Assembly (NCBI GenBank): GCA_028681035.1
Contig: JAQUJJ010000060.1
Span: 1-20,363, forward strand
From: Candidatus Cloacimonadota bacterium
GTDB lineage: Bacteria; Cloacimonadota; Cloacimonadia; Cloacimonadales; Cloacimonadaceae
Length of the DNA: 20,363 nucleotides
Direction: 5' to 3'
Positions 1 to 7,370 of this stretch are shown one piece after another. Position 1 is the stretch's first letter, and every line of letters begins with the position of its first letter. Made by a program: the position numbers and the translations under genes. The notes below the pieces were generated by a model that searched no databases, had not been told where the DNA came from, and was given only the letters and a program-made list of their open reading frames with translations.

Positions 1-81
1 GCCATCTCGTACAACTGCATAGATTACACGGTCTTTGAAGTTTTTACTGTAGCTAACTACTTTCTTTACATTGCGTTTCAT
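1..81 (-). CDS. 5' end of a gene, possibly IS transposase orfA (partial)
   Basis: On the minus strand an ATG at 81-79 opens a frame that runs off the window edge after 27 codons, beginning MKRNVKKVVSYSKNFKDRVI. A good ribosome binding site (GGAG within GAGGAGAA) lies just upstream, at about 82-93. The pattern of basic residues followed by YSKNFKDRVIYAVVRDG resembles the first helix of the helix-turn-helix in IS3-type orfA proteins (YSxEFKxxVV). Only the N-terminus is present, so this is a weak family assignment. A TTGACA on the same strand (163-158) could be its -35 box, but no good -10 is visible. GCTGTCAA occurs twice upstream (99-106 and 156-163), perhaps part of an element end. Confidence 0.45.
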   Translation of the reverse strand, partial: MKRNVKKVVSYSKNFKDRVIYAVVRDG

Positions 82-172
82 TATTTCTCCTCACTTTAGC
101 TGTCAACCAAAATCAGGAAACACCACTGTTTTACCATATTCCCCACTCAGTTCAGGCTGTCAAGTACTTCTT

Positions 173-223
173 TATCTTCCCTTAATCAAGCCTTAACTAT
201 TAACGCTTGATTAAGGGAAGATA
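173..223. repeat. Perfect 19-bp inverted repeat with 13-nt loop
   Basis: The arm TATCTTCCCTTAATCAAGC (173-191) is followed, after 13 bases, by its exact reverse complement (205-223). No T-tract follows either arm, so it is not a standard intrinsic terminator. It could be an RNA hairpin, a protein-binding palindrome or a small element end. It lies between the divergent partial gene at the window edge and the tandem array. Confidence 0.8.
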
Positions 224-282
224 GAGGTATGATATAGAATCTGGAAAGGGAGAAACGCTGGATATTGCTGTTTGAGCTTAGA

Positions 283-407
283 TGGATACTTAAGATGGAT
301 ACTTAAGTGGATACTTAAGTGGATACTTAAGATGGATACTTAATAATGGATACTTAATAATGGATACTTAAATGGATACTTAAATGGATACTTAAATGGA
401 TACTTAA
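283..407 (+). repeat. Ten-copy tandem array of TGGATACTTAA
   Basis: Exact copies of the 11-mer TGGATACTTAA start at 283, 296, 308, 320, 333, 347, 361, 373, 385 and 397, so the spacing is 12 to 14 bp. All variation is in the 1-3 bases between units (G, GA, A, TAA). With its preceding base each unit reads RTG GAT ACT TAA, that is a start codon, Asp, Thr and a stop. Eight copies have ATG and two (308, 320) have GTG. Neighbouring units often create the palindrome CTTAAG. There is no open frame through the array. Function unknown; possibilities are an iterated protein-binding site, slippage-derived DNA or serial mini-ORFs. Confidence 0.9.
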
Positions 408-478
408 AAGAGTGACAGGCACTGCCCGATGAAAACTCTTGACATCTAAGCGCGATATTCAGAGTTTGTTCAAAGTGA

Positions 479-554
479 GCGGGCATAGCTCAGTTGGTAG
501 AGCATTAGCTTCCCAAGCTGGGGGTCGCGGGTTCGAGTCCCGTTGCCCGCTCCA
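479..554 (+). tRNA. tRNA-Gly (anticodon CCC)
   Basis: The sequence folds as a complete cloverleaf. The acceptor stem GCGGGCA (479-485) pairs perfectly with TGCCCGC (544-550). The D stem is GCTC/GAGC (488-491/500-503). The anticodon stem TTAGC/GCTGG encloses the loop TTCCCAA (510-516), giving anticodon CCC at 512-514, which reads the glycine codon GGG. The T stem GCGGG/CCCGT (527-531/539-543) encloses TTCGAGT. Discriminator T551 and an encoded CCA (552-554) follow. A TTGACA lies at 439-444 but without a convincing -10 box. The gene sits at the left border of the defence genes. I saw no second copy of its 3' end in the window. Confidence 0.97.
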
Positions 555-682
555 TATTTAACAAGTACTTAGGCTATATTTTTGTCACACTCGATTTTCA
601 GATGGACACAGAAACGGACACAGTATTATTTTTAGATACTCTGAAATACTGGGATGCAGATAAAATTCAGTAATGATTCCTC

Positions 683-736
683 TTGACATATACTCCTATC
701 CTTTAATCTTCAGTAAAAACACGCGGGAGGTGATCA
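683..736 (+). promoter_or_regulatory. Promoter/5' leader, left copy (paralogous to 18496-18549)
   Basis: A TTGACA box (683-688), a weak -10-like TAATCT (704-709, short spacing) and a strong GGAGGT ribosome binding site (726-731) lead to the ATG at 737. The 54 bases align without gaps to those before the Sel1 gene at 18550; by my count 36 of 54 are identical. This is the most probable start of the operon transcript, but the -10 call is uncertain. Confidence 0.45.
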
Positions 737-844
737 ATGCGCACGTTAGAACTTATTTTGATCATCTTTGTGATGATGGGAACGCTTTGGAGCATTTTGG
801 TTTATGGCGACACCACATTACAGAACCAAGAGAAATTTTCATAA
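737..844 (+). pseudogene. Truncated Sel1-type secretory leader ORF (35 codons)
   Basis: The frame starts at ATG 737, five bases after GGAGGT, and ends at TAA 842-844. It begins MRTLELILIIFVMMGTLWS, a typical signal peptide. The Sel1-repeat protein at 18550 starts MRKLELLLIFLVMMGTLWN, and the two agree at 14 of 19 positions; upstream DNA matches too. Past about residue 19 the similarity ends and no Sel1 repeat follows, so this looks like the decapitated head of a Sel1 paralogue, cut where the defence genes now begin. It ends 18 bp before the helicase start. It may still be translated and couple to the helicase. A longer overlapping frame beginning at 673 is less likely, because it lacks the ribosome site and the homology. 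Confidence 0.6.
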
Positions 845-862
845 TCAAGAAAGGAATCTTAG

Positions 863-3800
863 ATGGACGTATTTGATCTTCGAGAAAAGTTGATAGCAGA
901 CTACAGCTCATTCGTTAGGGGCTTTATTACTATCAAAGATGATACTATCAAAGACATGGTGGCATCTGAGCTGCGAGACGGACTGCTTTGGCCCGATCCG
1001 CTTATCCAGCTTAGTCCCTTTTTTGAATCAGGCGGAACCATCGATGAATTAGTTCAAACTGGCATCCTGCATCCCCACTGCAAACAGATCTTCCGCATCA
1101 AAAAAGACGAAGCAGATTTTGGCAAGCAGATGCAGCTGCACCGTCATCAAACTGAGGCTATTGCGCGGGCTGAAAAGGGCTTAAACTACATTTTGACTAC
1201 AGGGACTGGATCAGGAAAAAGCCTGGCCTATATCATCCCGATCGTGAACCATGTACTGACCGCCGGAAGTGGAAAAGGCATCAAGGCGATTATCGTTTAT
1301 CCCATGAATGCACTCGCCAATAGTCAGGCTCTGGAATTGACCAAGTTTATCGAGTTTGGCTTTCCTGCCGGATTAAGACCAGTTACTTTCAGACGCTATA
1401 CTGGCCAGGAATCTGATCAGGAAAAGAATGAGATCTGCTCCAATCCTCCTGATATACTCCTGACCAACTATGTAATGCTGGAGCTTATCCTCACCCGCCC
1501 TGGTGAAGCGCGTTTGGTCAATGCCTGCAAAAATCTCAAGTTCCTGGTTCTGGATGAACTGCACACCTATCGCGGCCGCCAGGGAGCTGATGTGGCCATG
1601 CTTATACGACGCACCAAAGACGCTGCTCATGCCGAAGATGTGATTTGTGTGGGGACTTCAGCCACTCTTTCCAGCAGTGGAGACCGCGCTCAGCAAAACA
1701 AAGAAATAGCACGGGTAGCATCTTTACTATTTGGCAGCGTGGTCCATCCCCAGGATGTGATCGGAGAGACACTCCAGAGAATAAGCTCAGAATACGACTT
1801 TGAAGATACCCTCGTAATCAACAAAATCAAAAGCAGCATCCTGAGCATTGATTCGCTCCCTGCACTTAGCTATGAAGACATCAAGCAAAACGAATTTTGT
1901 TCCTGGATCGAATCTACCTTTGGCTTGACCACAGATCCATCTTCGGAGAAGCTCGTGCGTTCACTCCCCAAGAGCATTTTAGGGCCTGAAGGTGGAGCTG
2001 AAGCCCTTAGTAAACTTACCGGAATAGATCTGGATACTTGTGCCCACGCTATCCAGAAGATATTGATGATCGGATACAACGCCAAGAATCCCGCCAATGG
2101 CTTCCCCGTCTTTGCGTTTAGATTGCACCAGTTCATCAGTCGGGGTGATACGGTTTATGCTTCTTTGGATGAGAAAGAGCTCAGGCATCTTACCATCCAA
2201 AGGCAGGTATTTGTCCCCAATAGCAATAAAAAGAAAATCCTTTTGCCTCTGGCCTTCTGCCGCCATTGCGGACAGGAGTTTTATACTGTGCTTAAGGTCT
2301 TTGATGAAGAGAAAAGCTTGCCCAAATATATCTCACGTGATCTCAATGAACGCATCTTTGAGAGTGACCAGGAGGCAGGATTCCTATATGCGAACTATGC
2401 TGATAGGTGGTCTAATAATATGGCAGAAAACACCGACAAGATTCCAGACGAGTGGAAAGATCAGAATGGCAAAGTGCTGTACAACCGCCAGGTATATCTG
2501 CCAAAGCCTGTTTATTTGAATCCTGATGGCTATGAGAGCACTGAAGGCAGACAGATGCTATTTCTCTCAGCTCCCTTCCGCTATTGCCCCCATTGCATGG
2601 TTTCTTATGCTGCCAACCAGCGCAGCGACTTTGCCAAGCTCTCGGCTCTCGGCACCGAAGGCAGAAGCACGGCTACTACTATTTTATCGCTGTCTGCGGT
2701 CAGGCATATCAGACAGATGGAATTGCCCAAAGAAGCCCAAAAGCTGCTCAGCTTCACAGATAACAGGCAGGATGCCTCGCTGCAATCCGGGCACTTCAAC
2801 GATTTTATCCAAGTTGGCCTACTGCGTGGTGCTTTGTATCATGCCCTCTCAAAACAAGGTGCAGAAGGAGCCCGGGATAGCGAGCTTACTCAGCTTGTCT
2901 TTGATAGCCTGAATCTTCCTTTTGAAGAATATGCTTCGAACCCGGAAGCCAGTAAAGGCGCTGCCATCATGGAAACGCAACGTGCTTTGCGTAAGGTAAT
3001 CGGTTATCACCTCTATCGTGATTTGCAGAGAGGCTGGCGGGTAACCGCCCCGAATCTCGAGCAAACAGGTCTTTTGGAGATCAGCTACCTTTGCATCGAT
3101 GAACTGGCAGCTGACACAGAGCAGTGGGCAGCTTGCCATCCGGCCCTGTCTTCCGCAAAGACAGAAGCCAGACTAAACATACTGAATACTCTCTTGGACT
3201 GGATGCGCAGGGAACTTGCCATCAAAACATCTTATCTGGACCCGCAGGAACAGGAGAGAATCTTGCAGCAAAGCCAGCAACGCCTGATCCCGCCCTGGGG
3301 TTTTGACGAAAATGAACAGACCAGACAATTAACCCATGCTGCCATTCTGTACCCGCGCTCTCGCAGAGCTGGCAAAGATTATGGCGGAGATGCTTTCCTT
3401 TCTACCCGCAGTGGTTTTGGCCAGTTCTTAAGACGCTCCAATACCTTCCACGATTACACTCAGAAAATATCCTTAGATGACACACAGGTTATTATAGAAG
3501 ACCTGCTAAACGGCTTGGTCGCTTATGGCATCATAGAAAAGGTAAAAGAAGCCAGCAAAGATGATGATACCCATGGCTATCAATTAGTAGCAGACTCGAT
3601 GCTCTGGAAGGCAGGTGATGGCACCCAGGTAGCGCATGACCCCATCCGTCAAACCTCATCATCTACCGAAGGACAGGCTGTTAATGCTTATTTCAAAGAA
3701 TTTTATCAGTTCATTGCAGCTTCCACAATCGGCCTCTATGCTAAAGAACATACAGCTCAAGTGTCCTATGATGAACGTGAACGTCGGGAAGAAGAGTTCA

Positions 3801-6085
3801 GAAAAGCTAATCTACCCATTCTGTACTGCTCTCCCACCATGGAGCTCGGTATTGATATCTCACTTTTGAACGTAGTCAATATGCGTAATATCCCGCCTAC
3901 ACCTGCTAATTATGCTCAGCGCAGCGGTCGGGCAGGCAGAAGCGGGCAGCCAGCTCTGATCTTTACCTATTGTTCCGCTGGAAGTCCGCATGACCAGTAT
4001 TTCTTCAAACGCCCCGTCGATATGGTGTCAGGGGCGGTGGCTACTCCTCAGATAGACCTGGCCAATGAGGACATGCTGCATTCCCACCTCAATGCTATCT
4101 GGCTTTCTGAGGCCAAACTGAGCTTGGGCAAGACCCTGACAGATGTGATTGACATCTCAGGGCAACCGCCTTTGTTAGAATTGCTGCCAAGCTTTAGGGC
4201 TACCTTAAATGACTTTGCCATCAGGCAGCGGGCTTTGAGCCGCGCAGCCAAGATCATCGCTTCCATCGAAGAGTATTTAATCGACTCAATCTGGTACAGC
4301 CCTGATTGGCTTAGCGATATGATGAACGAATTACCCATGCAGTTTGAACAAGCTTGTGAGCGCTGGCGAGGACTTTACAAAGCCGCCCTAAGGCAGCAGG
4401 AAGTGCAGAATAGAATCATTCTGGATGTCAGCCGGGGCTCCACTGACAAGAATCAAGCGAAGCGGCTCAGACGCGAAGCAGAATCTCAGCTTGAGTTACT
4501 TACATCCTCCAGTGGTGCTTTCCAATCAGATTTCTATAGCTACCGCTATTTTGCCAGCGAAGGCTTTTTGCCGGGGTATAATTTTCCCAGGCTTCCGTTG
4601 TCTGCTTTTATTCCAGGCAGAAGATTGAAGAGTGGCAAAGACGAATATCTTTCCAGACCGAGGTTCCTGGCTATTACGGAGTTTGGCCCCCGTTCCTTTG
4701 TTTACCACGAAGGTTCCAGATACATCATCCATCAGGTTATCATACCTGCCCAGGACGAGCAGAATAGCATTACTACTTCCGAATCCAAGATTTGCTCCCA
4801 GTGTGGCTATCTGCATACCGATAGCTCGAAAGACTATATCTCACAATGTGATGTCTGCGAGCACTGTGGCAGCCAGCTCGATGCTCCCATAGCCAATTTG
4901 TTCAGACTCCAAAATGTGGTGGCCAAGCGCAGGGATCAGATCAATTGCGATGAAGAAGAGCGGCTCAGACTGGGTTATGACATCAGGACAACCCTGCGTT
5001 TTGCAGTACGAAACGGGAATCTGTCTTGTATAAGTGCCAAAATCATGCAAGCAGATGGAACCTGCCTGGCTACACTTACCTATGGTGATTCTGCGATGAT
5101 TTGGCGGATCAATATGGGCTATCGCAAGCGCGACAGCAGTGAGTCAGAAGGCTTCTGGCTGGATACAGAACGAGGTTATTGGGCTAAACGGCCGGATGAA
5201 GATGCCGATGATGATTCTCCCATGGGCAAATCCAAAATACTTGTGCGCCCCTTCGTGAACGACACCAAGAACTGTTTGCTCTTTGAACCAGGATTTCAGG
5301 TAAGCGACACGATAATCGCTTCTCTGCAGGCTGCCCTCAAAAATGCCATCCAAAGAGCATTTGAGCTGGAAGACAATGAGCTTGCTGCAGAATCCTTACC
5401 CGCTAAAGACAAGAGAAAGTCCATCCTCTTTTATGAATCTACGGAAGGTGGAGCAGGAGTTTTGAAGCAAGTGATAGACATCGGCGGATTCAAAAAAGTG
5501 ATGAGGGAAGCTATCGGACTCTGCCATTATGATCCCCACACCTTTGAAGATAAGTACAAGGCGCTCCATGCCAAAGAACCTTGCGAAGCAGCTTGTTATG
5601 ATTGCCTGATGAGCTATTCAAATCAAACCGATCATGAGCTTCTGGACCGCAAGGCGATCATAGATATCCTGATTAGTCTGCTGGGTGCAGATATCTTCCG
5701 CTCCTCCAGCGAACATTCCCGGGCGGAGCACTATGCAAGGCTCAAAAACCTGGCAGATTCTGAGCTTGAGATTAAGTGGCTGGATTATATCTATAACAAT
5801 GGCTTTATCCTGCCTACTCATGCGCAAGAGCTTATTGAAGCCTGCCATACCAGACCTGATTTTATCTATCAAGACAAATACACTGCCATCTATATCGACG
5901 GTCCAGTTCATGACTCTTTGGAACAGCGGGCCAAAGATAAAGCCATAGTGGAGAGTCTGGATGATTTGGGCTGGCATGTAATCCGATTCCGTTATGATGA
6001 AAACTGGCAAGCTACTATCTCAAATTATGCCAATATCTTTGGAGCAAAGGAGAATAAGCATGGTTTATTTACAGAAGGACATTGA
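863..6085 (+). CDS. Large SF2 DEAD/DEAH helicase with DUF1998/MZB region and C-terminal Vsr-like nuclease (DISARM DrmA/DrmB-like)
   Basis: This 1740-aa protein is predicted to be an ATP-driven DNA translocase or helicase with its own nuclease. Helicase motifs are visible: Walker A GTGSGKS (114-120), DELH (231-234), GTSAT (264-268), FTDNRQDAS (631-639), MELGIDIS (993-1000) and QRSGRAGR (1019-1026). Cysteine pairs C466/C469 and C575/C578 lie between the two RecA lobes; another cluster is C1311, C1314, C1329, C1332, C1335. The region FYESTEGGAGVL (from 1523) with C1554, C1574, C1578, C1581 is the DUF1998/MZB signature known from MrfA and DrmB. Residues 1666-1720 (PDFIY, then YIDGPVH with D1679 and H1683, then GWHVIRFRYDE) match the Vsr/DUF559 nuclease core. 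AAAGGA precedes the start. In DISARM these helicase and DUF1998 parts are usually separate genes. The nuclease function is inferred from motif only. Confidence 0.9.
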   Translation: MDVFDLREKLIADYSSFVRGFITIKDDTIKDMVASELRDGLLWPDPLIQLSPFFESGGTIDELVQTGILHPHCKQIFRIKKDEADFGKQMQLHRHQTEAIARAEKGLNYILTTGTGSGKSLAYIIPIVNHVLTAGSGKGIKAIIVYPMNALANSQALELTKFIEFGFPAGLRPVTFRRYTGQESDQEKNEICSNPPDILLTNYVMLELILTRPGEARLVNACKNLKFLVLDELHTYRGRQGADVAMLIRRTKDAAHAEDVICVGTSATLSSSGDRAQQNKEIARVASLLFGSVVHPQDVIGETLQRISSEYDFEDTLVINKIKSSILSIDSLPALSYEDIKQNEFCSWIESTFGLTTDPSSEKLVRSLPKSILGPEGGAEALSKLTGIDLDTCAHAIQKILMIGYNAKNPANGFPVFAFRLHQFISRGDTVYASLDEKELRHLTIQRQVFVPNSNKKKILLPLAFCRHCGQEFYTVLKVFDEEKSLPKYISRDLNERIFESDQEAGFLYANYADRWSNNMAENTDKIPDEWKDQNGKVLYNRQVYLPKPVYLNPDGYESTEGRQMLFLSAPFRYCPHCMVSYAANQRSDFAKLSALGTEGRSTATTILSLSAVRHIRQMELPKEAQKLLSFTDNRQDASLQSGHFNDFIQVGLLRGALYHALSKQGAEGARDSELTQLVFDSLNLPFEEYASNPEASKGAAIMETQRALRKVIGYHLYRDLQRGWRVTAPNLEQTGLLEISYLCIDELAADTEQWAACHPALSSAKTEARLNILNTLLDWMRRELAIKTSYLDPQEQERILQQSQQRLIPPWGFDENEQTRQLTHAAILYPRSRRAGKDYGGDAFLSTRSGFGQFLRRSNTFHDYTQKISLDDTQVIIEDLLNGLVAYGIIEKVKEASKDDDTHGYQLVADSMLWKAGDGTQVAHDPIRQTSSSTEGQAVNAYFKEFYQFIAASTIGLYAKEHTAQVSYDERERREEEFRKANLPILYCSPTMELGIDISLLNVVNMRNIPPTPANYAQRSGRAGRSGQPALIFTYCSAGSPHDQYFFKRPVDMVSGAVATPQIDLANEDMLHSHLNAIWLSEAKLSLGKTLTDVIDISGQPPLLELLPSFRATLNDFAIRQRALSRAAKIIASIEEYLIDSIWYSPDWLSDMMNELPMQFEQACERWRGLYKAALRQQEVQNRIILDVSRGSTDKNQAKRLRREAESQLELLTSSSGAFQSDFYSYRYFASEGFLPGYNFPRLPLSAFIPGRRLKSGKDEYLSRPRFLAITEFGPRSFVYHEGSRYIIHQVIIPAQDEQNSITTSESKICSQCGYLHTDSSKDYISQCDVCEHCGSQLDAPIANLFRLQNVVAKRRDQINCDEEERLRLGYDIRTTLRFAVRNGNLSCISAKIMQADGTCLATLTYGDSAMIWRINMGYRKRDSSESEGFWLDTERGYWAKRPDEDADDDSPMGKSKILVRPFVNDTKNCLLFEPGFQVSDTIIASLQAALKNAIQRAFELEDNELAAESLPAKDKRKSILFYESTEGGAGVLKQVIDIGGFKKVMREAIGLCHYDPHTFEDKYKALHAKEPCEAACYDCLMSYSNQTDHELLDRKAIIDILISLLGADIFRSSSEHSRAEHYARLKNLADSELEIKWLDYIYNNGFILPTHAQELIEACHTRPDFIYQDKYTAIYIDGPVHDSLEQRAKDKAIVESLDDLGWHVIRFRYDENWQATISNYANIFGAKENKHGLFTEGH

Positions 6086-6224
6086 TAAACAGATTGTCGT
6101 TACACTGTTACGACAATTAAGACGCGAAACCAGTATGCACAAAAACTTGATTTATTTGGGCATACGAGATACCCTCTGCACAAATAACTGGCTTTTTTGT
6201 GCAGATGAGATAGCCTATGTATAA
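6060..6224 (+). CDS. Small hypothetical protein (54 aa)
   Basis: ATG 6060 has a strong AAAGGAG site at 6047-6053 and overlaps the helicase end by 26 bases, so translation would be coupled. The product begins MVYLQKDIDKQIVVTLLRQL and ends LFCADEIAYV. It has an amphipathic N-terminal helix and no recognisable domain. The frame can be read back to 5994, but the internal start with the ribosome site is far better. It could be a genuine small subunit or regulator, or the surviving N-terminus of a longer gene that was lost before Fic. I do not recognise the family. Confidence 0.5.
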   Translation: MVYLQKDIDKQIVVTLLRQLRRETSMHKNLIYLGIRDTLCTNNWLFCADEIAYV

Positions 6225-6303
6225 AAAACTGCTTATTTTGGGCATATCACAGATGATGTGTACAGAATATGCTGCAATAGAACAGTATAGGAAGTATTTA
6301 TGA
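6217..6303 (+). CDS. Tiny hypothetical ORF (28 aa), doubtful
   Basis: The frame runs from ATG 6217 to TGA 6301-6303 and overlaps the Fic start as ATGA. The product starts MYKKLLILGISQMMCT. The same pattern, MHKNLIYLGIRDTLCT, is present inside the preceding small protein from 6133, and the DNA is visibly alike over about 45 bases with an offset of 84. This suggests a local duplication rather than an independent gene. No good ribosome site is seen. Confidence 0.25.
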   Translation: MYKKLLILGISQMMCTEYAAIEQYRKYL

Positions 6304-7370
6304 CTTTTGTGTTAAAGAACTTACCCCCCGATATCGAATTAGAGACCAAGCAAGTCTTGCGTAAAGCTGCTTCTGCACATAGATATCTGGCAGAACTTAA
6401 GGGGATTTCCGCGACCATACCCAATCAAGCCATCTTGATCAATACGCTTTCCCTGCAGGAAGCAAAGGACAGCTCCGCCATTGAGAATATAATCACAACT
6501 CATGATGATCTTTATCGTGAGGATATCTTTCCGGAACACACCTTCAGTGCGGCGGCAAAGGAAGTAAGCCGCTATGTATTTGCACTCAAAAAAGGCTATC
6601 ATGCGGTGAAGGATCAAGGCTTACTCACCTCCAATCATATCATAGATATTCAAGCAGAGCTGGAAACGCATAGCTCGGGATTCCGGAAATTGCCTGGTAC
6701 AGAGCTTAGAAATGAGCAGACCGGACAAGTAGTATATACCCCGCCCCAAAACCATCAAGATCTTATCGAGCTGATGTCCAATCTCGAAAAGTACATCAAT
6801 GATAATCAACAAAGTGATGTAGACCCTTTGGTTAAGATGGCTGTAATTCACTATCAATTTGAGAGTATACATCCATTCTATGACGGTAATGGACGTACTG
6901 GCAGGATCATAAACGTTCTTTACCTGGTACTCAAGGACTTGTTGGATATACCTGTTCTATATCTCAGTAGGCATATTGTAAAGAACAAGGGTACTTATTA
7001 TCATCTTCTGCAAAAGGTGAGAGACGAAGGTGCCTGGGAAGAATGGCTATTATTCATGCTAAACGCTGTAGAAGAGACCTCCAAACAGACCATACAAATC
7101 ATCCATGAGATCAGCAAAGCTATTCTGAAATACAAGCACCTAATCAGAGATAAACATAAATTCTATTCACAGGATTTGATAAACAACCTCTTCTTCCATC
7201 CCTATACCAAGATTGAGTTTGTCGTGCGCGATCTTGAAGTGAGCAGAAACACTGCCTCAAAATACCTGGATGCTCTTTGTGAAGATGGCCTGCTCAAGAA
7301 ACAGAAAATAATCACAAGCAACTACTACATCAATACTGCGCTCTACAGCATTTTAACCAAGGATTCATAA
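6300..7370 (+). CDS. Fic-domain protein adenylyltransferase with C-terminal winged helix
   Basis: This 356-aa protein has the full catalytic Fic motif HPFYDGNGRTGR at 191-202. H191 is the expected base and the GNGR loop binds the nucleotide phosphates. Such enzymes usually transfer AMP from ATP to a protein hydroxyl. The N-terminal inhibitory helix SSAIEN (58-63) fits the (S/T)xxxE(G/N) rule, with E62 expected to block ATP binding, so it is a class II Fic with built-in auto-inhibition. Residues from about 290 (FVVRDLEVSRNTASKYLDAL) look like a winged helix-turn-helix, common in this subfamily. AGGAAG precedes the start. Its stop at 7370 touches the ATG of the SNF2 gene. In this setting it may be an abortive-infection effector or regulator; the target cannot be read from sequence. 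Confidence 0.93.
   Translation: MTFVLKNLPPDIELETKQVLRKAASAHRYLAELKGISATIPNQAILINTLSLQEAKDSSAIENIITTHDDLYREDIFPEHTFSAAAKEVSRYVFALKKGYHAVKDQGLLTSNHIIDIQAELETHSSGFRKLPGTELRNEQTGQVVYTPPQNHQDLIELMSNLEKYINDNQQSDVDPLVKMAVIHYQFESIHPFYDGNGRTGRIINVLYLVLKDLLDIPVLYLSRHIVKNKGTYYHLLQKVRDEGAWEEWLLFMLNAVEETSKQTIQIIHEISKAILKYKHLIRDKHKFYSQDLINNLFFHPYTKIEFVVRDLEVSRNTASKYLDALCEDGLLKKQKIITSNYYINTALYSILTKDS

Noticed and set aside
283..407. CRISPR array
   Set aside because: Units are 11 bp with 1-3 bp joints; there are no spacers and no cas genes.
673..876. 67-codon frame overlapping the helicase start
   Set aside because: It lacks a ribosome site and homology; the 737-844 frame in the same DNA matches the Sel1 signal peptide and has GGAGGT.
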